A stretch of 64,000 bases of DNA from assembly GCF_030273445.1 (NCBI RefSeq), contig NZ_CP120678.1, positions 2,581,501 to 2,645,500 on the forward strand, given 5' to 3'. The position numbers were made by a program, and so were the translations under genes. The notes beneath the pieces are model-generated. The model worked only from the letters and a program-made list of their open reading frames with translations, was not told where the DNA came from and did no database searches. Position 1 is the stretch's first letter, and every line of letters starts with the position of its first letter. This stretch comes from Selenobaculum gibii (GTDB lineage: Bacteria > Bacillota > Negativicutes > ICN-92133). Below, one piece after another: positions 27,853-36,590 of this stretch.

Positions 27853-28260
27853 TTAAAATGGTATCTCTTCGTCAGGGAAGACTTCACTACCAAAGGAATT
27901 AGCACCGCCCGTTGCAGATGCTCCATAGCCATCTTCTGTTCTAGCCTGCTTACTGCCTAAAAACTCGATGTTTTGAGCAATAACTTCCGTAACGTAACGT
28001 TTTTGACCTGTTTTGTCTTCATAGTTACGAATTTGAATACGACCTTCAACCAGAATTTGACTACCTTTGATAAGATTATTGCCACAAATTTCGGCTAACT
28101 TTTCCCATGCAACGATAGGAATAAAATCAGCTGTATTGTTTTGCCCGCCACCGCCAAAGCGATTTACCGCAAGAGCAAATGAAGCCGTAGCTTTCCCACT
28201 TTGTGTATATCTCACTTCAGGATCACGTGCAAGACGTCCAACTAATATAACCTTATTCAT
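27853..28260 (-). CDS. ssb: Single-stranded DNA-binding protein
   Basis: The 135-residue protein has the OB-fold MNKVILVGRLARDPEVRYT, FALAVNRF, DFIPIVAWEKLAEIC, KGSQILVEGRIQIRNYEDKTGQKRYVTEVIA, a short Gly/Ser linker, and the acidic tip DEEIPF that recruits replication partners. It lies between rpsF and rpsR as in most bacteria. Confidence 0.97.
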   Translation of the reverse strand: MNKVILVGRLARDPEVRYTQSGKATASFALAVNRFGGGGQNNTADFIPIVAWEKLAEICGNNLIKGSQILVEGRIQIRNYEDKTGQKRYVTEVIAQNIEFLGSKQARTEDGYGASATGGANSFGSEVFPDEEIPF

Positions 28261-28284
28261 GGTTTTCTCTCCCCCTGGTATATA

Positions 28285-28569
28285 TTATTCTTCTTCTTTA
28301 ACAATCATATGTTTCAAGATTTCATCAGTAATCTTCATTACACGGTCAACCTCAGCAACAACTGCAGGCTCTGCTGTAATGTAGAATAAGCAATAGTAAC
28401 CGTCTGCTGTATCTTTAATTTCATACGCTAGACGTTTTTTGCCCCAACGATCAATCTTGTCAACTGTACCACCATTAGTAGCAATTATGTTCTCGAATTT
28501 TTCGATAACAGCATTCGTTGCTTCTTCTTCAAGTGGTTTAACAATGAATATGACTTCGTACTTTCTCAC
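28285..28569 (-). CDS. rpsF: 30S ribosomal protein S6
   Basis: The 94-residue protein begins [12 protein letters not shown] and contains [32 protein letters not shown], the S6 core, with a short acidic tail. It is the first gene of rpsF-ssb-rpsR and is probably autoregulated with S18 through the leader structure at 28587-28624. Confidence 0.97.
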   Translation of the reverse strand: MRKYEVIFIVKPLEEEATNAVIEKFENIIATNGGTVDKIDRWGKKRLAYEIKDTADGYYCLFYITAEPAVVAEVDRVMKITDEILKHMIVKEEE

Positions 28570-28586
28570 GAAATCACCTCCCTCTC

Positions 28587-28624
28587 TGGACTAATGGCTC
28601 CTAAAACGGAGCAGGGAAGGTCCA
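28587..28624 (-). ncRNA. Probable S6:S18 leader element of rpsF
   Basis: On the minus strand GGAC/GTCC closes a stem that contains an inner hairpin GCTCC-GTTTTA-GGAGC. A CCG lies at the base of that loop, as in the known S6:S18-binding leader. It is 18 bases upstream of the rpsF start region. Assignment rests on position and shape. Confidence 0.55.
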
Positions 28625-28665
28625 AAAATAAGTATTTTGAAACCTAACTGTCTTACGACTCATGT

Positions 28666-28695
28666 ATTATATCACTTTCGATATACCTTTTGCAA
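28666..28695 (-). promoter_or_regulatory. Promoter of rpsF-ssb-rpsR
   Basis: Minus strand: TTGCAA (28690-28695), 18-base spacer, TATAAT (28666-28671) with an extended TGA before the -10. Confidence 0.75.
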
Positions 28696-28724
28696 GGGAA
28701 TTTGGACAACTTATAAAACTTTTT

Positions 28725-30089
28725 CTATTGATTTTGCTTACCGCGTGCTAGAGATGCACCCACACCTAACGTACAAAGTATAGTAAAAATAACGAATGCA
28801 ATTTTTGTTCCATACAATAATTCTTCTAAATATCTACTATCTTGCACATCAAGTGTATAAATGGAAAATACTGCTGTTACGATTGCAATGCTCATTGCCT
28901 GCCCTACCAATCTCATACATGATAATGCGGATGCCGCTACTCCATAGTATTGCGGTGAAACAGCCCCCATGATTGCATTATTATTTGGGGAAGAAAATAA
29001 CGCAAAACCTATCCCAATTATGACAAATACAATACAAAGTATCCAATAAGGTGTATCCATCCCTAAAAAAATAAAAATTCCCAATCCAATCGCATTTAAT
29101 CCCATACCGATAGATGCAACAATGCGTGGGTCAATTCGATCTGAAAGCGAGCCTGCCATCGGAGAAAACATCGCCATAAGTACTGGCTGAATCAATAAAA
29201 TTAAACCAGCATGATAAGAATCCAATCCACGAATTACTTGTAAATATAAAGATAATACAAACCCTATCGCAAATGTCGCACTGTAATTTATCATCGCTGC
29301 CAAATTAGACATAGCAAAAATAGTATTGCCTTTAAATAAGTTTACATCGAAGATTGGCTCTGCACACCGCATTTGATAACGTATAAATAAAAATAAGAAA
29401 ATAATCCCCACAATTAAATAATAGATTGCTGCCGGGTTGCTAAACAATGCTGAAAAACCATACAAAACTGCCGGGCTGGCAATCACATAGTAAAGGCTGC
29501 CTTTTTTATCAAAATAAGCATCTTTTTCCCCATACCATTCCATCTTTACATATTTAATTGCTGGCAAACTTATCACAAGCAGAATAAATGTTGTAACGTG
29601 AAAAATCATATGCCAACCAAAATAATGGGTGATGAACCCCCCCAACATAGGGCCAAGCGATAAGCCAATATAAGTCGATGCCGCAGATAAACCAATCACT
29701 TTGCCTCGTTCATTTTTTTCATGTACTGAAATAATCATCGCCATTCCCGTACTAAATAGCATTGACGATGCTAACCCCTGCCCAATACGAAATAAAATCA
29801 AACTTTCCACCGACCAAGAAAAACTGCATAAGCAGGTGAAAATCGCCATGAAAAAAACACCTAATGTATATATGCGTTTACGTCCTTTAATATCAGCAAT
29901 TCTTCCAATAGGAAGCAAAATAGATACCGATGCAAGTATATAAGAGGACACTACCCAACTAAGCGAAGCGGGATTTACCCCAAATGTATCCCCCATTGCT
30001 GGTACCGCAAGATTGATTGCGCTTCCCATAAACGGCACGACGAACGAAGTCGCTAATACCGCCATTAACACTAATTTTTTTTCTGCCAT
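28725..30089 (-). CDS. MFS drug-efflux type transporter (DHA2 family)
   Basis: The 454-residue protein has about fourteen helices and DHA2 motifs: FVVPFMGSAINLAVPAMGDTF (motif D1-like), LPIGRIADIKGRKRIYTLG (motif A), RIGQGLASSMLFSTGMA (motif B) and GPMLGGFITHYFGWHMIF (motif C). Exporters of this group expel toxic compounds; the substrate is unknown. The start at 30089 follows GGAGTGG by about six bases, and the frame opens three codons earlier. No local regulator gene is present. Confidence 0.88.
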   Translation of the reverse strand: MAEKKLVLMAVLATSFVVPFMGSAINLAVPAMGDTFGVNPASLSWVVSSYILASVSILLPIGRIADIKGRKRIYTLGVFFMAIFTCLCSFSWSVESLILFRIGQGLASSMLFSTGMAMIISVHEKNERGKVIGLSAASTYIGLSLGPMLGGFITHYFGWHMIFHVTTFILLVISLPAIKYVKMEWYGEKDAYFDKKGSLYYVIASPAVLYGFSALFSNPAAIYYLIVGIIFLFLFIRYQMRCAEPIFDVNLFKGNTIFAMSNLAAMINYSATFAIGFVLSLYLQVIRGLDSYHAGLILLIQPVLMAMFSPMAGSLSDRIDPRIVASIGMGLNAIGLGIFIFLGMDTPYWILCIVFVIIGIGFALFSSPNNNAIMGAVSPQYYGVAASALSCMRLVGQAMSIAIVTAVFSIYTLDVQDSRYLEELLYGTKIAFVIFTILCTLGVGASLARGKQNQ

Positions 30090-30098
30090 CCATACCAC

Positions 30099-30477
30099 TC
30101 CTGTCCACAGGAAAGATTATGTATTTCTCTTGAATTCTTTTAATATACCATATTTACTTCATCTACAACAGCTATATTTCTTTAAAATCATCCCATACAA
30201 AAAATTCATCCAATAACTAATCTATTTACCCAGAAAAATAAGAGCTTCACACAAGACCAAAGATCTTTCTTCACGGCGTTATAACCTTCTATCTTATATC
30301 ATTAAGCACATCCTAGAACAACTAAAGTCAACCTAATATCCATGTGGATTAAATAATCTATCTAAATCAAGTTTTCCTTTATAATTCGACAAATAAATCA
30401 GATAGTAGTAAAATATTGATTATTACTGCGTTGTATACAGTATTCATCCTAAAATTATAAAGAGAAAGAGGGCTTTC
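30099..30477. other. Gene-free spacer between divergent transporter genes
   Basis: No gene or terminator seen in 30099-30477. A TGTATACA palindrome lies at 30432-30439, 46 bases before the YjiH-type gene, matching the motif at 12809 and 12840. Confidence 0.5.
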
Positions 30478-31833
30478 ATGAAAAGTTTAACTACCTTAAG
30501 AAATCCAGACAATTTAAAAGCACTGATAAAATTTATTTTATTCTCTGGATTTGGTCTATTTATGTTTATGTTCCCTATGCCTGGACAAGAATCCTTTGCT
30601 ACGCCAATTAGTTTAATTACAGATTTAACTGATCAATATTTACAAAAAACTACCCCCTATCTTTTACTGCTCATTATAACGATTGCAGTACTTGGGATTT
30701 TTATCGCTAAGTTGTTTCGTCCAACAATCTTAACAGAAAAGCTTTGGTTAAAAGACCTTTTCTTCGTCGATAATTGGATTATGATTACAAAAATAATTGC
30801 TCTTATTGTTACCCTATGTGTAATGTTTGATATTGGTCCGGAAATTATTCGCAGTGAAGATAATGGCGCGACTATGGTCGGACTTGCAAAAACTTTAATT
30901 GCAATTGCAATTACGCTGAGTTTTATTCTCCCTTTTTTGACGGATTGCGGAATTATGGAGTTTGTTGGCGTTTTACTAAAACCTTTGATTCGCCCTTTGT
31001 TTCATGTTCCTGGTAGAGCTTCAGTTGACTTGATTGCCTCTTGGCTTGCTTCTTCGAATACAGCTGTTTTAATTACTGCAAACCAGTATAATAGCAACTA
31101 CTATACAAAACGTGAAGCTGCAACGATTATGACAAACTTTTCTCTCGTATCCATCCCCTTTTGTCTAGTTGTAGCACAAACACTTAACCTTGCACATATT
31201 TTCCCGCTTCTTTATTTAACGATTACAGGTATCGGTATTTTCCTAGCAATCATTGGCGTACGCTTATACCCACTAAAAAATATTGCTGATACGTATTGTC
31301 ACGGAGCTGGTGAAAAGTTAAACGAAGAAGTCCCTGAAGATACGAAATTATTTCATTGGGCACTGTCTGCTGCAATTGATCGGGCAAAAAACTTTCGTTT
31401 AAGTAAAGCCTTTTGTGATGGACTAAAAATGACAATTGGAATTGTTCTCGATATCATTCCAATCGTCGTCGCTTGGGGCACTATTGGGTCTTTATTAGTA
31501 AACTGTACACCAATTTTCTATTGGCTCTCTTATCCAATGGGATTATACCTTCAACTGCTCGGCGTATCTGAGGCATTTACCATTGCACCTGCCACATTAG
31601 TAGGATTTATTGATATGTTTATTCCCGCTCTTATTATGCCGAGTGATCTAAGTGAGCAAGGGAAATTTATCGTTGGTGTATTATCACTTGTTCAAATCAT
31701 CTATATGACAGAAGTAGGCAGTATTATCGTAAAAAGTAATGTCGGGTTGGGAATAAAACATTTATTTATTATTTTTTTGCAGAGAACAATCATTGCTATA
31801 CCTATCGTCGTATTGATATCCAAATTAATATAA
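30478..31833 (+). CDS. YjiH-type nucleoside-recognition/gate domain membrane protein
   Basis: The 451-residue protein has about ten membrane helices. After two N-terminal helices (LIKFILFSGFGLFMFMFPMPGQES) comes a nucleoside-recognition/gate domain with FVGVLLKPLIRPLFHVPGRASVD and SNTAVLITANQYNSNYYTKREAA, then a second gate-like half ending IVKSNVGLGIKHLFIIFLQRT. These traits define YjiH-like proteins, of unknown substrate. AAAGAGGGC lies upstream of the ATG. A single-gene unit ended by 31838-31889 and preceded by a TGTATACA site. Confidence 0.85.
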   Translation: MKSLTTLRNPDNLKALIKFILFSGFGLFMFMFPMPGQESFATPISLITDLTDQYLQKTTPYLLLLIITIAVLGIFIAKLFRPTILTEKLWLKDLFFVDNWIMITKIIALIVTLCVMFDIGPEIIRSEDNGATMVGLAKTLIAIAITLSFILPFLTDCGIMEFVGVLLKPLIRPLFHVPGRASVDLIASWLASSNTAVLITANQYNSNYYTKREAATIMTNFSLVSIPFCLVVAQTLNLAHIFPLLYLTITGIGIFLAIIGVRLYPLKNIADTYCHGAGEKLNEEVPEDTKLFHWALSAAIDRAKNFRLSKAFCDGLKMTIGIVLDIIPIVVAWGTIGSLLVNCTPIFYWLSYPMGLYLQLLGVSEAFTIAPATLVGFIDMFIPALIMPSDLSEQGKFIVGVLSLVQIIYMTEVGSIIVKSNVGLGIKHLFIIFLQRTIIAIPIVVLISKLI

Positions 31834-31837
31834 ACAA

Positions 31838-31889
31838 AAAAAGACTACATGAATGCAAATGACTTATCATTTTTCTCATGTAGTCTTTT
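31838..31889 (+). terminator. Terminator after the YjiH-type gene
   Basis: AAAAGACTACATGA pairs with TCATGTAGTCTTTT across a 20-base loop, followed by CTATT; the opposite strand has TTTTTTTG, so it may serve both directions. Confidence 0.75.
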
Positions 31890-31916
31890 CTATTGGAAAT
31901 TCCTCTAATAGCAGCA

Positions 31917-32240
31917 CTACTGTAGCAATGCCAAAACACCATTTCTGTCTTGATTGCGCTGTGCCATCATCAGTATATTTACTTAGTTTAATACGTTTGT
32001 CTGATTTAAGTCCACTATTTCCTTCGCAAAATCAGTATCTTGTATTACTAATTGAGCTGACAAAGTATTCTCTTTTGTTGTCGTGTAGTTATTCACACTA
32101 TATTGCAGTGCTTGCTGTTTTGCACCGATTTTTGCTTGTTGGTAAATCGCATTTTTCATAGCACTATCAACAATGTCTAAATCAGATTTTATCCCTTCCC
32201 GCGTGCTTAAATTAATAAGTACTTCGCCATGTTGACCGGT
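31917..32240 (-). pseudogene. Flagellin C-terminal fragment with nonsense codon
   Basis: The minus-strand frame from about 32240 reads LINLSTREGIKSDLDIVDSA, then QQAKIGAKQQALQYSVNNY and LSAQLVIQDTDFAKEIVDLN, ending TNVLN at TAA 31983-31985. In the same frame it continues VNILMMAQRNQDRNGVLALL to TAG 31917-31919. This is the flagellin C-terminal D0/D1 pattern (compare ..IRDTDMAKEM..NNIL.QA...ML.QAN....VL.LL), with a stop where Gln is expected. The N-terminal two-thirds are absent. It starts directly behind the NRAMP gene and has no start signal of its own. No other flagellar genes are in the window. Confidence 0.75.
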
Positions 32241-32241
32241 T

Positions 32242-33513
32242 TTAGAATAGTAATTCCTTAAGAAGAAGAATATTAAGGATTGCGACAATAACCCCTATAC
32301 TGCACAACACAATTTTAGTCCACGTGCTATTTACATACTTGCCCATCACCTTATAAGAAGAAGTCAAATAAACCTGTATACCAATCGTCCATGGTAATTG
32401 AACGCTCAATGCCATTTGCGAATAAATTAATCCTTCAAATGGATTATCAATCAGAAAAATCACCAATACAGACAAAATATAAGTGAGAAAAACTCCAGTA
32501 TAAGAATGCTGGTCTTTGATATTATAAGGTTCCTTAAACATTCCGGCAAAAATGCTGCCACCCGCTATTCCAGCTGTCGTTGTAGAAGCAATCCCCGCGA
32601 GAAATAACGCAATAGCGAATAAAATCGCCGCACCATCTCCCAGTAGAGGTTTTAGCATGTCCTGAGCTTGCTGCAATTCATCAACTGAAACTTGATGGCT
32701 GAAAAACACCGCAGCGGCAATGAGAATCATCGCACTATTAATTGCCCAGCCAATTCCCATCGACAATAAAGTATCAACGAATTCATATTTTAACTGTTTT
32801 TTTATTACTGTCTCATCTTCTAAATTCCACTGACGACTCTGTATAATTTCCGAATGAAGAAATAAATTATGCGGCATAACAACCGCCCCTAATACACTCA
32901 TGATAATAAGCATCGCACCATCAGGAATCGACGGTACTACCCAACCTACAGCGGCTTGTCCCCAATCAATTTGAACAAAACTGAGTTCAATCAAAAAAGA
33001 TAATCCAATTAACGATACAAATCCAATAATTAATTTTTCCAATTTTTGATATGCATTAGACCAAAGCAGCCAGCTACAAAAAACAGCAGTTAATACTGCA
33101 CCAATTTTAATTGGGATCCCGAATAACATCGCTAATGCAATCGCGCCGCCGAGCACTTCGGCCAATGATGTTGCTATTGCCGCTATAACCGCCGATAGCA
33201 AAACTGGACGTGCCAGCCATGCTGGCAAATAAATCGAAGCGGCTTCCGATAAACATAACCCAGTAACAATCCCCAGATGCGCAACATTATGCTGCAGTAT
33301 AATTAACATAATTGTCGATAATGTCACCATCCACAACAATTGATAACCATAATCAGCACCCGCAGCCATATTAGATGCCCAGTTTCCAGGGTCAATAAAT
33401 CCTACCGTAATTAAAATACCAGGACCGATATAGCGCAAAAATTCTCGCGCTTTCTGACTTTGTTCATGAGTCATAGAAAAGCAAGAAAAAAATTTATGAA
33501 AGATAATAATCAA
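32242..33513 (-). CDS. NRAMP-family divalent metal transporter
   Basis: The 423-residue protein has eleven membrane helices and the NRAMP hallmark residues: VGFIDPGNWASNMAAG (the DPGN metal site in helix 1) and VVMPHNLFLHSEII (the MPH motif of helix 6). It imports Mn2+ or Fe2+ with protons; the Met in helix 6 favours transition metals. The start is unclear: TTG 33513 abuts AAAGGAG, while ATG 33474 (MTHEQ) has no ribosome site. A 14-bp palindrome at 33561-33574 may bind a metal regulator. Confidence 0.9.
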   Translation of the reverse strand: MIIIFHKFFSCFSMTHEQSQKAREFLRYIGPGILITVGFIDPGNWASNMAAGADYGYQLLWMVTLSTIMLIILQHNVAHLGIVTGLCLSEAASIYLPAWLARPVLLSAVIAAIATSLAEVLGGAIALAMLFGIPIKIGAVLTAVFCSWLLWSNAYQKLEKLIIGFVSLIGLSFLIELSFVQIDWGQAAVGWVVPSIPDGAMLIIMSVLGAVVMPHNLFLHSEIIQSRQWNLEDETVIKKQLKYEFVDTLLSMGIGWAINSAMILIAAAVFFSHQVSVDELQQAQDMLKPLLGDGAAILFAIALFLAGIASTTTAGIAGGSIFAGMFKEPYNIKDQHSYTGVFLTYILSVLVIFLIDNPFEGLIYSQMALSVQLPWTIGIQVYLTSSYKVMGKYVNSTWTKIVLCSIGVIVAILNILLLKELLF

Positions 33514-33824
33514 CTCCTTTTATTCTATTTTAAAATTTAACACAAATCGCCATACTTTATCTAAAAATTTTTAGCTAGATGATTACTAATTTTATTTTAA
33601 CTGATTATTATAATTATACCACGATAAAAGAATATCCTATGACGATTTCTTCAAAATTTCACTTTACTACTTTTAAGCTTTACTTGAAAACCTATCCATC
33701 ACGCAAAGCTTTTATTTTACACCTTGTTAGATGGATATTTTTATTTATTTTGTATATAACTCTTCCCGATATCCCAAAAACAAACCCACCCAGCCTAAAT
33801 ATTATTTAAGCTGGGCGGGTTATT
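33514..33824. promoter_or_regulatory. NRAMP upstream region with 14-bp palindrome
   Basis: CTAAAAATTTTTAG at 33561-33574 is a perfect palindrome about 50 bases before the transporter start. A rightward frame from ATG 33640 (56 codons, ISSKFHFTTFKLYLKTYPSR then a hydrophobic stretch) is open to 33809 but has no good ribosome site and runs into the terminator, so it is not annotated as a gene. Confidence 0.4.
33783..33821. terminator. Terminator after ychF
   Basis: AACCCACCCAGC-TAAAT pairs with ATTTA-GCTGGGCGGGTT with few mismatches; the minus strand continues TGTTTTTGG and the plus strand TATTTTAT. Confidence 0.85.
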
Positions 33825-34931
33825 TTATACGTTAAAGCGGAAATATGTTACATCTCCATCTTTCATGATATATTCTTTTCCTTCAAGCCTCACTTGCCCT
33901 TTTTCCCGTGCTGCATTTTGACTTCCTGCCGCAATGAGGTCATCATAAGAAACAATCTCGGCACGGATGAAGCCACGTTCAATATCACTATGAATTTTAC
34001 CCCCAGCAGCCGGCGCTTTTGTTCCGTTCGTAATTGTCCAAGCATGAACTTCCTGTACACCTGCTGTTAAAAAAGTAATTAATCCAAGCAATTTAAAGGA
34101 CGCTTTAATTAATTTATCCAAGCCAGATTCAGTTAACCCAAGCTCTGCTAAGAAATCTTTTGCATCCGTTTCATCTAGTTCAGCAATTTCAGATTCCACC
34201 TTTGCCGATACTACAATTACTTCCGCTTTTTCATGCGCTGCATATTCTTTTACTTTTTGCACATATTGATTTTCAACATCCGCCGTTGCAACTTCATCTT
34301 CCGCAACATTTGCTACAAATAAAGTTGGTTTTAATGTAAGCAAATTTAAATCACGAACGAGTAAAAGCTCATCTTCTGTCATTTCCACACGACGTGCCGG
34401 CAATGCTTCTCCTAGCACTTCCTTTACGCGGTTTAATAAATCTAATTCTTCACGCGCTTTTTTATCGCCGCTTTTCGCTAACTTCTGTAAACGCTCCATA
34501 CGCTTTTCTACAGATTCTAAATCGGCTAGGCATAATTCGGTATTGATAATTTCAATATCACGAATTGGATCAATCCCGCCCTCTACGTGTGTAATATTTT
34601 CATCTTTAAAACAACGAACCACTTGTGCCACTGCATCTACTTGGCGAATGTGCGACAGGAATTTATTTCCTAAGCCTTCTCCTTGTGCAGCACCTTTTAC
34701 TAGACCTGCAATATCAACGAAACGAATAGATGCCGGTACAATTTTTCTCGCTTGATTCATATCACTTAACACTTGTAGACGAGGATCCGGTACATCGACA
34801 ACGCCCACATTCGGCTCAATCGTACAGAACGGATAATTTGCCGCTTCTGCGCCTGCTTTTGTAATTGCATTAAATAATGTACTTTTACCAACGTTCGGCA
34901 ATCCAACAATGCCGACTTCTAAGTTACTCAT
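33825..34931 (-). CDS. ychF: Redox-regulated ATPase/GTPase YchF
   Basis: The 368-residue Obg-family protein has G1 VGIVGLPNVGKSTLFNAIT, switch region YPFCTIEPNVGVV, G3 FVDIAGLVKGAAQGEGLGNKFL, and NxxE in place of NKxD (ANVAEDE), which explains its ATP preference. The C-terminal TGS domain (TFLTAGVQEVHAWTI through EGKEYIMKDGDVTYFRF) is intact. It lies near DUF951 as in Bacillus. Confidence 0.96.
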   Translation of the reverse strand: MSNLEVGIVGLPNVGKSTLFNAITKAGAEAANYPFCTIEPNVGVVDVPDPRLQVLSDMNQARKIVPASIRFVDIAGLVKGAAQGEGLGNKFLSHIRQVDAVAQVVRCFKDENITHVEGGIDPIRDIEIINTELCLADLESVEKRMERLQKLAKSGDKKAREELDLLNRVKEVLGEALPARRVEMTEDELLLVRDLNLLTLKPTLFVANVAEDEVATADVENQYVQKVKEYAAHEKAEVIVVSAKVESEIAELDETDAKDFLAELGLTESGLDKLIKASFKLLGLITFLTAGVQEVHAWTITNGTKAPAAGGKIHSDIERGFIRAEIVSYDDLIAAGSQNAAREKGQVRLEGKEYIMKDGDVTYFRFNV

Positions 34932-35036
34932 AAATCTTTATTCCACCTTACTTTATCTATTTCCCATTTTTGTTATTTCCAAAAAAACAAATCATTTCTA
35001 TTGTAGATTATCCACCAATGAAAAGCAATACCTCGA

Positions 35037-35753
35037 TTAACCAATCCTCTTGATCATCCAGCCAGGCAATACTTTTAGTAAATAGGCAATAAACCGCCAT
35101 CTCGAACTCACATAAACTTGCTTTTCTTTATTTTTTATTGCCCTGTAAATCTGCTTTGCCGCAGCTTGTGGAGAAATTCGCCAAAATTCACTCGCCTGTC
35201 CCATATTGGTATCGACAAATCCAGGCTGTATATTCGTTATGATGATTTTCGCCTGACGACGAAAAACAATTGCCCGAAGTGATTCAAGATAATTTATAAT
35301 AAATGCTTTTGATGCCGAATAAGCTGGTGCTCCCCCCAGCCCTCGTATCCCTGCAATAGAAGAAACGCCTGCCAAATGACCTTTGCCTTGCGACAAAAAA
35401 TACTGCATAGCTACATTGCACATCGTCGTAAATCCCATAACATTCGTTTTTAACGTATTTAACTCAAGGTCTAAGTCAAGGCTCCAATTTACCTTGCCTA
35501 CACCCGCATTGAGAATAATAATATCCACCTCTTGCATTTCCCCGATTAACTCTTCTAGCCCTTTACTGGCTAACTCTGTATTACGAATATCCATTGCCTT
35601 TACATAAACCTTCGTTGGCAATTCATTTTTTAGCTCGTCTAAGATTTCTTCTCTACGTCCTGTAATTCCGACTTCAAATCCTTGATTCGCATAAACCTCT
35701 GCTAACGCTTTGCCAATGCCGGAAGTCGCTCCGATAATAATCACCTTTGCCAA
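35037..35753 (-). CDS. Short-chain dehydrogenase/reductase
   Basis: The 238-residue SDR has the cofactor loop IIGATSGIGKALAEVYANQG with GRREE after it, suggesting NADP(H), then NAGVG, SSIAGIRG and the catalytic YSASKAFI. Substrate unknown. The C-terminal hydrophobic stretch with arginines (SRWRFIAYLLKVLPGWMIKRIG) suggests membrane association. It lies 24 bases after the DUF951 gene and before ychF. Confidence 0.92.
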   Translation of the reverse strand: MAKVIIIGATSGIGKALAEVYANQGFEVGITGRREEILDELKNELPTKVYVKAMDIRNTELASKGLEELIGEMQEVDIIILNAGVGKVNWSLDLDLELNTLKTNVMGFTTMCNVAMQYFLSQGKGHLAGVSSIAGIRGLGGAPAYSASKAFIINYLESLRAIVFRRQAKIIITNIQPGFVDTNMGQASEFWRISPQAAAKQIYRAIKNKEKQVYVSSRWRFIAYLLKVLPGWMIKRIG

Positions 35754-35777
35754 AACGCAAGCCTCCTTTAACTAAAA

Positions 35778-35978
35778 CTACGATTCGCTTTTTTTACTTA
35801 CGATATTTTTCACTGCCTTTTCAAACTTTATTCGCGGAATCATCACCCATCGTCCACAACCTTGACACTTGATTCCAAAGTCCATACCCGTGCGGGTAAT
35901 TTCCCACAAATCACTACCACATGGATGTGTTTTTTTCATCTTTACGATATCGCCCATTTCATATTTCACTCTTTCCAT
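35778..35978 (-). CDS. DUF951 protein
   Basis: The 66-residue protein reads YEMGDIVKMKKTHPCGSDLWEITRTGMDFGIKCQGCGRWVMI, the DUF951 pattern with PCG and CxxCG likely zinc ligands. The start at 35978 is fixed by AAGGAGG seven bases earlier; 17 upstream in-frame codons are non-coding. In Bacillus its homologue neighbours ychF. Confidence 0.92.
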   Translation of the reverse strand: MERVKYEMGDIVKMKKTHPCGSDLWEITRTGMDFGIKCQGCGRWVMIPRIKFEKAVKNIVSKKSES

Positions 35979-36067
35979 TTTGTCCTCCTTAAAGTTTATA
36001 AATAAAGTCACGTTTATATAGAAGATCACATACTATACTGTAGCAATTACAGTTGGGGTGATTTTAT

Positions 36068-36529
36068 ATGGCAACGCCTATTCTCGATGTCATTATTGCC
36101 GACGTAAATGCGCTTGTACCAAATTTAGCGTCTCTAGCGAGTACATATAGACTGCTCGTTGGCTCAGCCGAAGAAATTGGCCGTATTCCTGGCGTACCAA
36201 TTGAAGTATACGAACGCGCCATTATTCGCTTTGACCAAGCTGGTACACTGATTGACATCATTCAAGCATTATTATGTTGCAAGATTAAATTCTTGGCTGA
36301 ATTCCTCAGCACGACATGTGCACCAATTGATGTCTTTAGCTTAGCGCAAAACCCTATTGAAGACAACACTATTGAACAAATTGTTGAAGTCGAAGTATTA
36401 CGTCGTGTTTTAAAATGCTTCTGTAAGGAAAATTCTTGTTTCGACACTACGGAACCTTTAAATCCAGATTGCGCATTTGCATGTCCAAATCCTATTGAAA
36501 ATCCATCCGACTTAACAGATGTCGAATAA
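36068..36529 (+). CDS. Unrecognised 153-residue protein, Cys-rich C-terminus
   Basis: No family recognised. The first 100 residues are helical and mildly hydrophobic (LDVIIADVNALVPNLASLAS, VYERAIIRFDQAGTLIDIIQ, LLCCKIKFLAEFLSTTC). The C-terminal part carries LKCFCKENSCF and PDCAFACPN, six cysteines over about 30 residues, and ends acidic. GGGGTG lies about 8 bases before the ATG, and an ACTGTA-N5-TACAGT repeat lies at 36037-36053. It is a single-gene unit with a strong terminator and is convergent with the epimerase-like gene. Cell-surface or spore location would be guesswork. Confidence 0.7.
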   Translation: MATPILDVIIADVNALVPNLASLASTYRLLVGSAEEIGRIPGVPIEVYERAIIRFDQAGTLIDIIQALLCCKIKFLAEFLSTTCAPIDVFSLAQNPIEDNTIEQIVEVEVLRRVLKCFCKENSCFDTTEPLNPDCAFACPNPIENPSDLTDVE

Positions 36530-36531
36530 CA

Positions 36532-36590
36532 AAAAGTACTGCAAATGAGCAACAGCTAAAATGCCTGTTGCTCATTTGCAGTTATTTTCT
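36532..36590. terminator. Strong bidirectional terminator
   Basis: ACTGCAAATGAGCAACAG (36538-36555) pairs perfectly over 18 bases with CTGTTGCTCATTTGCAGT (36565-36582). T-rich tracts follow on both strands; the right arm touches the stop codon of the leftward gene. Confidence 0.93.

Noticed and set aside
33579-33809. 76-codon rightward frame in the NRAMP-ychF spacer
   Set aside because: No convincing ribosome site, its end lies inside the ychF terminator, and it contains the possible NRAMP operator region's flank; coding evidence is weak.
36262-36552. Leftward frame of 96 codons over the 153-residue gene
   Set aside because: Antisense to a gene with good ribosome site and terminator; no start signal of its own.
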